17,785 bases of DNA from a bacterium (GTDB taxonomy: Bacteria > Spirochaetota > UBA4802 > UBA5550): contig JAAENB010001341.1 of assembly GCA_024224995.1 (NCBI GenBank), positions 1-17,785 on the forward strand, in the 5' to 3' direction. Shown here piece after piece: positions 12,805 through 17,785 of the stretch. The stretch's first letter is position 1. The number at the start of each line of letters is the position of its first letter. Under the pieces are notes generated by a model. It was given only the letters and a program-made list of their open reading frames with translations. It did no database searches and was not told the origin of the DNA. A program made the position numbers and the translations under genes.

Positions 12805-13557
12805 CTAAGGAAGCTTTCCCGATGAAAAAAGTTTCATCAGGAGCATGTCAGATCCCCCGGCATTGGTGTTTCCTTCAAGACTGCTTGATGTATGCCCGGT
12901 AATATAAACATAATCATTGGTATCAATTGTTAAACCATATCCCGCGTCATTATCCGGAGCAGTAAGCTGTTGCGCGTTTTGTATCTCTCCGGTTGTACTA
13001 TATTTATAATATAGTAAGTCCGATTCGCCATCAAAGCTGTGTGCGGTATATCCCGTTATATGAATATTGCCACTACTGTCCAGGTCTATAGCCTGTGTAC
13101 AATCATTACTGGGAGAACCCATTTGTTTTTTCCATTCAATTATAAATAGAGTCATTGTCGTCTATCGCTATATCAATACCGTAATCTACACCTGCGGAAC
13201 CAAACTGTTCTTTTAGAGTGATAGCGCCATTTTCCGGATCAAACATCATGAGGAATACATCCCAGTCTCCGGCATTAGTACCTTCGATACTGCCCAGGGT
13301 TCTTCCTGTAATAAAAATGTTTTCGTTCCTGTCCAGGGCAGCAGAAAGCCCGTCGTCGTAGTTGTCGGTTCCGGTTTGCCGGACCCATCGTTGTCTACGG
13401 CAACATCGCGCCCAGAATCCTCTTGAGCGGTACCGGCCTGGTGAATGCCTGCCCAGGGCGAACCGGGCTCCTGAATATCGATTAATATATACGCAAGATT
13501 TGTGCCAAAAGAGATAAAACAAGAGTAAAAATCATTTTTTTGCTTGAAAAAAACCAA
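12805..13557 (-). pseudogene. Broken SBBP-type beta-propeller repeat gene
   Basis: Three minus-strand frames, read in order, each carry pieces of the SBBP repeat (W-x-x-Q-x-G ... D-x-G ... D-x-x-[GN]-N-[IV]-[YFH]-[IV]-T-G-x-T). Frame 1, to about 13390: WAGIHQAGTAQEDSGRDVAV. Frame 2 (13390-13136): WVRQTGT ... NENIFITGRT, ending at a stop. Frame 3 (13155-12805): WKKQMGS ... GNIHITGYT and NDYVYITGHT, then a stop. At both junctions the segment between the D-x-D and the next W is missing and the frame changes, so the damage looks like deletions between neighbouring repeats. No signal peptide or good start remains. Intact relatives are usually surface or secreted proteins. Confidence 0.7.
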
Positions 13558-13569
13558 TATCGATATAAG
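13540..13569 (+). promoter_or_regulatory. Possible promoter of the HEAT-like lipoprotein gene
   Basis: TTGCTT (13540-13545), an 18-base spacer and TATAAG (13564-13569), about 45 bases before ATG 13617. Match is moderate only. Confidence 0.35.
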
Positions 13570-13616
13570 CTGCTATTTTGATGGTATCTAAAACAACCGA
13601 CCGGGGAAAAAAGATT

Positions 13617-14402
13617 ATGAAGCACATTCGAAACATAACAGTTATACTTATAATCGCATTATTTATTTCAGGCTGTTCAAAATACTCTGAAGATGACCTG
13701 CAAAAAGCGATTGCGAAAAAAGATTTTGAATTAATCACTAAAATCGGCCTGATCGATAATGATACCGGCAAAAGAGCGAAAGGCTATTTAATGGATTATA
13801 TCAAAAATATTTCCAGGGGAATCTATCTTGAAAAAGGAACTAAAAAAGTTTTTAAAAACCAATTAGCTGAATTTAATACAATCGAAGCGGGATCAACAAA
13901 GATTTTTAATAACGTGCTGGCTCTTGACGGGGAAGAAGAAGAGCTGCTCAATGCTTTTGATATTATCCGTACCATTTCTTTTAGAAAAGGGCTTATCTTT
14001 GACGCCATAGCTGATTTTCATAGAAAGGCCGGTTCATTTGATAAAAAGAATCACCTGCTAAAACTTCTTCCATTGCTGCTGTCAATTGGATTGAATCATG
14101 AAGACGGATTAATCCGCTACGAATCCGTTTCTACCATTGGATCGTTCCTTTTCGCCTATAGCGGCAATTTAGACCGGTCGAGTAAAAAGGAGATTAGCGG
14201 TTTTATTCTAAAAGCGTGTAATGATAGTAATAAAGCGGTTCGGAAAGAAGCTCTGATGATAACCGTAAACCATTTTCCCGGAGATTTAACCTTATCTAAA
14301 AAAGAAGTGAAGACCCTGGCAATGAAGGGATTAAAAGATTCCGAGCTTGATTTTAATGATGATGATAGAAAATTTTTTAAACGGTATGCCGGTTTAAAAT
14401 AG
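13617..14402 (+). CDS. Lipoprotein with HEAT-like helical repeats
   Basis: 261 residues from ATG 13617. I prefer this start over the in-frame ATGs at 13578/13581 because it places the signal peptide at the very N-terminus (MKHIRNITVILIIALFISGC) with lipobox I-S-G-C20, and GGGGA lies eight bases upstream. The mature part is helical and charged. About residues 150-235 resemble HEAT repeats (IRYESVSTIGSFLF, then VRKEALMITVNHFPGDLTL), which usually mediate protein-protein contact. Specific function unknown. It should be anchored to the inner or outer membrane by lipid. A second putative lipoprotein starts 12 bases after the stop. Confidence 0.8.
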   Translation: MKHIRNITVILIIALFISGCSKYSEDDLQKAIAKKDFELITKIGLIDNDTGKRAKGYLMDYIKNISRGIYLEKGTKKVFKNQLAEFNTIEAGSTKIFNNVLALDGEEEELLNAFDIIRTISFRKGLIFDAIADFHRKAGSFDKKNHLLKLLPLLLSIGLNHEDGLIRYESVSTIGSFLFAYSGNLDRSSKKEISGFILKACNDSNKAVRKEALMITVNHFPGDLTLSKKEVKTLAMKGLKDSELDFNDDDRKFFKRYAGLK

Positions 14403-14414
14403 ATTTCTTGCGGC

Positions 14415-14684
14415 GTGAAGGTCAAGGGACTTCACTCAATTATCATCTCCGCAGCCGCGGTCTTATTGGTTTTCGAATCCTGTTTTACTGTTCACGTTCA
14501 AACTTCCGGAACAGTTTCCCCCACACCGAATATTGGCATTTATTTTACCTCTCCCGATAATGGACTTGTTTCGCTTATTAATAATCACCCCGCAACTGAA
14601 TATCTCGATCTCTGCTTTTTGGGGTTGGGGATGTTAAAGGGGCGCGGTGCAGCGATGATTAGGGTTTTTCTTGTCAGAATTTGA
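14415..14684 (+). CDS. Doubtful small lipoprotein-like frame, GTG start
   Basis: 89 residues if started at GTG 14415. The first 23 residues (KGLHSIIISAAAVLLVFESC) resemble a lipoprotein signal with a relaxed lipobox ending at C23, followed by a polar stretch with GIYFTSPDNGLVSL. No Shine-Dalgarno is visible, and the C-terminal part (GRGAAMIRVFLVRI) does not look like conserved protein. It may be a real small gene translated after the upstream lipoprotein, or the 5' remnant of a longer lipoprotein gene. The stop falls in the -35 box of the next promoter. Confidence 0.35.
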   Translation: MKVKGLHSIIISAAAVLLVFESCFTVHVQTSGTVSPTPNIGIYFTSPDNGLVSLINNHPATEYLDLCFLGLGMLKGRGAAMIRVFLVRI

Positions 14685-14709
14685 CAAAACTTATAACATG
14701 ATTTTATAT
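14681..14709 (+). promoter_or_regulatory. Promoter of the collar-domain lipoprotein gene
   Basis: TTGACA (14681-14686), a 17-base spacer and TTATAT (14704-14709). The leader is about 40 bases, and GGAG (14746-14749) lies six bases before the ATG. Confidence 0.65.
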
Positions 14710-14755
14710 TATTGGCAAAAAATTTTTTAAAAAATTAAATATTATGGAGTGAATT

Positions 14756-15532
14756 ATGAAAAAAAAATTATACTTAAGTGCTGTTTCGATGATATGTATT
14801 TGTCTCTTTGCTTTTGCCGGATGCGAGCAAGGCCTTACTGTAGGCAGTGATTCAAACAGTGGTTCGGGCGAGGGATTTAGTTTCTCAGATTTGTATAGCC
14901 GGATAGCTGCCCTGGAAGAAGAATCAACACAATTAAGAAAAGAGACTACACCTGCCGGCAGTGTTACAGCCTTTGCCGGAGAGAATGTACCTGACGGCTG
15001 GTTATTGTGTGATGGACAAGCTGTGTCCAGGGAAGAGTACACTGGTTTATTTAATGCTGTTGGAACAATGTATGGTTCCGGCAATGGGGCATCGACCTTT
15101 AATGTACCCGATTACCGGGGATATTTTCTTCGAGGGTGGAATAATGGTGCGGGAAGTGATCCTGATGCGGGAACCAGGACAAACAGGGGCGATGGAACAA
15201 CCGGAGATAGAGTGGGCACAATTCAGGATGATAACATAAAAGGACACAGCCATTCCTATAGTGCTGAAACAGAAACTGCCGGGAGTCATACTCATAAGTG
15301 GTACGTGTACGGAAGTCTCTGCTATAATCTATTAGACAGTGTTGATCGATTTTATGTATCGGTTAACAGGGCTGGTACCGGCCGTAATACTTTTTCTAAC
15401 AGTGTTGGAGAAGTTTTCAAGTTGAGAGACAACGGTAGCCATGAACATGAATTTTCCGGAGATACTGACACCGAAGGCGGCAATGAAACAAGGGCTAAAA
15501 ATAAAAGTGTGATGTATATAATTAAATATTAA
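14756..15532 (+). CDS. Lipoprotein with phage tail-collar domain and HxH motifs
   Basis: 258 residues. A lipoprotein signal peptide (1-22, lipobox F-A-G-C23) is followed by a Gly/Ser linker and a short coiled coil (DLYSRIAALEEESTQLRKE, 45-63). Residues 67-126 are a phage tail-collar domain: PAGSVTAFAGENVPDGWLLC, then STFNVPDYRGYFLRG. The remaining part carries three H-x-H motifs (H164/H166, H178/H180, H229/H231) and ends ETRAKNKSVMYIIKY, the usual end of short-tail-fibre tips. In T4-type fibres HxH motifs hold metal ions inside a trimer; the same may apply here, with the coiled coil nucleating trimerisation. A fibre-tip domain on a lipid anchor suggests a surface adhesin or binding protein. 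No other phage genes are nearby, so it is a domesticated domain and not prophage. Confidence 0.85.
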   Translation: MKKKLYLSAVSMICICLFAFAGCEQGLTVGSDSNSGSGEGFSFSDLYSRIAALEEESTQLRKETTPAGSVTAFAGENVPDGWLLCDGQAVSREEYTGLFNAVGTMYGSGNGASTFNVPDYRGYFLRGWNNGAGSDPDAGTRTNRGDGTTGDRVGTIQDDNIKGHSHSYSAETETAGSHTHKWYVYGSLCYNLLDSVDRFYVSVNRAGTGRNTFSNSVGEVFKLRDNGSHEHEFSGDTDTEGGNETRAKNKSVMYIIKY

Positions 15533-15540
15533 TTTTAAGG

Positions 15541-15572
15541 CCTGCCGGAGTTTTATTTTTCCGGCAGGTTTT
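15541..15572 (+). terminator. Terminator of the collar-domain lipoprotein gene
   Basis: CCTGCCGGA (15541-15549) and TCCGGCAGG (15560-15568) form a 9-bp stem with a 10-base loop, followed by TTTT. The arms are identical to those of the terminator at 12748-12773. It sits between convergent genes and may also slow minus-strand transcripts. Confidence 0.85.
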
Positions 15573-15593
15573 CTGATATAATGCAATGTCCGG

Positions 15594-16260
15594 TCAGGTT
15601 CTGAATTTTCTCCTCACGGCAAAACCGGAAAGGATAAAAAGCATGGAAACGAGCGCTGTTTTTATTTTTGCTAGTGTGACTGTTAAAAATCCCGTAACTG
15701 CGACAAAAGGCTGATTCACAAAAAAAGTATCACATATGTTATAGTAGATCGCGCTTAAGATATGAGCAATTGGCCCGTTCTCTAAAAATTTTCCTTTGAT
15801 CTTAATAGTGTTTTTAATTACGATCCATTCGAGAATTGTTACCGCGCTAAAAGATAGCAGTATAATGGTGATCCATACAAGCGGCAGGGTAAAGCTCATT
15901 CCGTAATTGGAAGTCCATTTATACAATGTTTCCCAGGTAATTTTTTTCTTTTGTTTCATCCGCCTTAATTCAAGTTCATCATAGAGAAAATTGTCTGCAA
16001 ATTTGAAATTTTTCTGAGCAATGAATTTTGTTTTAAGCTGCCGGTATAGCCGCTCAACTTCTTCTATTGTTGTACCGGTTTCCGGATGCTGAATCAGGGT
16101 TTCATCGTGAAGTATTATTTTTCCATTCTTTTTTTTCTTTTATTTTTGGGCTATGAAATATACAGCAGTCATGGTCTTTATAAAGAGTATGGCTGCATGA
16201 GTGACTGCTTCCGTTTATGTTTTTAATAACAACCGGGCATTTTTCTTCCGGATTATTCAT
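15594..16260 (-). pseudogene. Frameshifted membrane protein downstream of the channel gene (pentapeptide-protein-like ends)
   Basis: The minus-strand frame starts at ATG 16260-16258, overlapping the channel stop by 8 bases (ATGAATAA). It encodes 48 residues with CPVVIKNINGSSHSC and DHDCCIFHSPK, then meets TAA at 16116-16114. A second frame, shifted by one base near an A8 run (16136-16129 on this strand), continues without an ATG: HDETLIQHPETGTTIEEVER, then FADNFLYDELELRRMKQKKK, then two to three hydrophobic segments and the terminal RRKFRT, stop at 15596-15594. The Cys/His start with CIFH, the F-x-x-A-x-x-F-x-Y-x-E-x-E-x-R-R helix and the final RRKFR resemble the two ends of pentapeptide-repeat membrane proteins, with the repeats missing. 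One inserted or two deleted A residues would join the frames; a sequencing error in the homopolymer cannot be excluded. Confidence 0.6.
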
Positions 16261-17104
16261 TGATCTTCTCCCCGCAATAAGGGCAGAATTTCATCTTTTT
16301 CTCGTTTGTTTCATTATTAATTTTATTATCAATTTCTTCTTGTTTCTTTTTGCTGTTTATCTCATCCATAAATCCCGAACTGATAATTCCCGTAGGCAGG
16401 GCAACTATTCCAACGCCCAGAAGGGCTATAATGCCGCTTAAAAATTTTCCTAAACCCGTAACCGGAAAAACATCCCCGTATCCAACAGTAGTTAATGTTG
16501 CGATAGCCCACCAGAATGATGATAAAATATCGGGAAAGGCTTTTGGTTGAGCTTCGTTTTCGATATAGTACATTAATGTAGAAGCGATAAGCAGTAATAG
16601 AAAGGTGATAAATATCGTAATAAATAATTCTTCTTTTTGTTTTTTTAAAACTCTGCCAATTAATTTTAAAGAGTTCGTGTGCCTGTTGAGTTTAAAAATC
16701 CTGAATAAGCGGGTTAATCTTAAAATTCTTAAAAAACGGAGATCAATGGTAATTATCATGGGTAAATAAAAAGGGATAATCGCAAAAAGGTCTATCATTG
16801 CCATTGGAGTGAAAATATATTTTATTACTGATGATATGAAGCTTTTGTCCGGGTCTCTATATTTTGAGATCCACACTCTGAGCAGGTACTCTATGGAAAA
16901 TATTATTACGGAAAATATCTCAAACCATTTGAAGTATTTTAAATATGCCGCGTTTAATTCTTGAAAAGATTCCAGTATAATTGCCAGAACGTTTAAGAGG
17001 ATTAAGGCAATAATCGAAAAATTGAATATTTTTGAAGGGATATCAATTACTGATTTGTCTTCAATAATTTCATATATACGGTATTTGATCTTGTCAATTT
17101 TCAT
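16253..17104 (-). CDS. Voltage-gated-type potassium channel subunit
   Basis: 283 residues, the size of a bacterial six-helix Kv channel; it should form a K+-selective tetramer in the inner membrane. S1 is about 27-45, S2 58-77, S3 98-118. S4 carries the gating arginines spaced every third residue (DLRFLRILRLTRLFRIFKLN, 121-140). S5 is about 159-180. The pore loop has the selectivity filter TTVGYGD (205-211), and S6 is about 218-243. A charged tail ends with CPYC (274-277), half a zinc ribbon, at residues 3-10 from the end, which may pair between subunits. Upstream, TTGCCC (17181-17176) and TAAATC (17158-17153) with 17-base spacing are a moderate promoter; GGGAAG is a weak Shine-Dalgarno. The stop overlaps the start of the frameshifted membrane gene, so the two form an operon. 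Confidence 0.93.
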   Translation of the reverse strand: MKIDKIKYRIYEIIEDKSVIDIPSKIFNFSIIALILLNVLAIILESFQELNAAYLKYFKWFEIFSVIIFSIEYLLRVWISKYRDPDKSFISSVIKYIFTPMAMIDLFAIIPFYLPMIITIDLRFLRILRLTRLFRIFKLNRHTNSLKLIGRVLKKQKEELFITIFITFLLLLIASTLMYYIENEAQPKAFPDILSSFWWAIATLTTVGYGDVFPVTGLGKFLSGIIALLGVGIVALPTGIISSGFMDEINSKKKQEEIDNKINNETNEKKMKFCPYCGEKINE

Positions 17105-17411
17105 AGAATTCTTCCCGCCGAGCGACGTAACTTCATTATTATTCGTTTTTCTGATTTATTCGTAACGGTAGATATGGGCAAGTGTTTTTTGACGTTCCCC
17201 TATACATTAATTAAGCGAATTACCCCCAAAATCAGCAAAATCAAAAAAAAATCAAAAAAATCGAAAAAAATCAAAAAAAAATTTAATCAAAAGGCCTTCC
17301 CATTCGTCCTATTAATAGGGACTTGTTTTTCTTAATCAAATTTACATCGAAACCAACCTTAAAAAATATCCCGAAAACAATCTATTAAATCAAAACATAC
17401 GGAGGCATTTT
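17105..17411. other. Intergenic region with A-rich tract and shared motif
   Basis: 307 bases between divergent genes. 17225-17290 is a low-complexity run of short ATC-A(n) units (ATCAAAAAAA in several imperfect copies). 17293-17308 holds the shared motif, directly followed by CCTATTAATAGG (17308-17319), a 12-base perfect palindrome. No gene or RNA is recognised. Confidence 0.6.
17293..17308 (+). promoter_or_regulatory. Shared upstream motif, copy B
   Basis: GGCCTTCCCATTCGTC, then CTATTAAT, about 100 bases upstream of the gene at 17412. It matches 15 of 16 bases of the minus-strand motif at 12206-12191, in the same orientation relative to the downstream gene. Confidence 0.45.
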
Positions 17412-17785
17412 ATGAAAAATGTATATGTACTTATACTGCTAATTTGTATATCGGCAGCCGCGCAAGCCGGGGAAAGCGAAGGGAATATTCCCCTGGTAAT
17501 AAATGAAGTGGTTTGCGGCGCCACAAACGGAGACTGGGTAGAATTAAAACTGCGGAGTACCGGTAAGGAGAGCATGGATATTTCCAACCTGTATATCACC
17601 ATGTATTACGGAACTAACGAGAACCTCGCGGCAGAACCGGTAACCATTTACAGCTACGACCGGCCGGAGACTATTTACGACGACCGTTTTGTCGTAGTCC
17701 ATTTAACAGAACCGAGTACGCCGGATGAAACCGATGCTACCGGGGATACCAATGGAAATGGCGTGGTGGACCTCTATTGCGATAA
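17412..17785 (+). CDS. Exported lamin-tail-like protein (5' part, cut by window edge)
   Basis: ATG 17412 is preceded by GGAGG (17401-17405) at a spacing of six. The frame is open to the window end (124 codons). Residues 1-19 are a clean signal peptide (MKNVYVLILLICISAAAQA) with probable cleavage before GES. The mature start IPLVINEVVCGATNGDWVEL resembles the first strand of lamin-tail domains (I-N-E-[VI] ... D-W-[VI]-E-[LF]), followed by ISNLYITMYYGTNE. TPDETDATGDTNGNGVVDLY near the edge is Asp/Gly-rich and could bind calcium. Lamin-tail domains in bacteria occur in secreted surface proteins. The rest lies outside the window, so the complete architecture is unknown. Confidence 0.75.
   Translation, partial: MKNVYVLILLICISAAAQAGESEGNIPLVINEVVCGATNGDWVELKLRSTGKESMDISNLYITMYYGTNENLAAEPVTIYSYDRPETIYDDRFVVVHLTEPSTPDETDATGDTNGNGVVDLYCD

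Noticed and set aside
14756..15532. Prophage tail module
   Set aside because: The protein has a lipoprotein signal, its own promoter and terminator, and no phage genes on either side.

Overview
The window looks like chromosomal DNA of a free-living or host-associated bacterium with moderately low GC. My best guess is Spirochaetota or a close neighbour. This is an inference from gene style: many exported proteins and lipoproteins with relaxed lipoboxes, a ComFB-domain protein beside lon, a STAS antagonist, a CopG-like protein of a kind I associate with spirochaetes, and a tiny Lys/Arg-rich protein. No rRNA or tRNA gene or conserved operon fixes the lineage. Genes lie on both strands in short units with recognisable Shine-Dalgarno sites, sigma-70-like promoters and hairpin terminators.

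Layout. 1-537 (-): 5' part of an exported SAM-dependent methyltransferase. 692-975: three copies of a long palindromic repeat. 1012-2427 (+): AAA-type ATPase with a C-terminal PD-(D/E)XK-like domain. 2420-3585 (-): a visibly A+T-rich cassette of three small overlapping unknown genes, followed by about 400 bases of A+T-rich non-coding DNA. 4000-7710 (+): a very large exported TPR / DUF3857 / transglutaminase-like protein whose catalytic Cys and His positions are substituted. 7812-7913 (-): a 33-residue basic protein with a GTG start and a good Shine-Dalgarno. 8209-10629 (+): Lon protease, followed across a GC-rich interspersed repeat by a ComFB-like protein (10708-11388). 11451-11651 (-): an orphan Cys-rich reading frame. 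11697-12158 (-): a CopG/RHH-like protein. 12415-12741 (+): a STAS-domain protein. 12805-13557 (-): a broken SBBP-type beta-propeller gene. 13617-14402 (+): a HEAT-like lipoprotein, followed by a doubtful small lipoprotein (14415-14684). 14756-15532 (+): a lipoprotein carrying a phage tail-collar domain. 15594-17104 (-): a two-gene unit of a voltage-gated-type potassium channel and a frameshifted membrane protein. 17412 to the end (+): start of an exported lamin-tail-like protein.

Most of the window is accessory and surface-oriented. Lon plus the ComFB-like protein look like a regulatory/proteostasis pair, and the STAS protein belongs to a partner-switching circuit whose other members are not here. 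The strongest candidates for undescribed biology are the three-gene A+T-rich cassette (8-nt overlaps throughout), the triple palindrome in front of the ATPase gene, the inactive-looking transglutaminase protein, the collar-domain lipoprotein with three HxH motifs, the 33-residue basic protein, and a 16-nt motif shared by the upstream regions of two unrelated genes. Family names come from recognising motifs by eye; no database search was possible.
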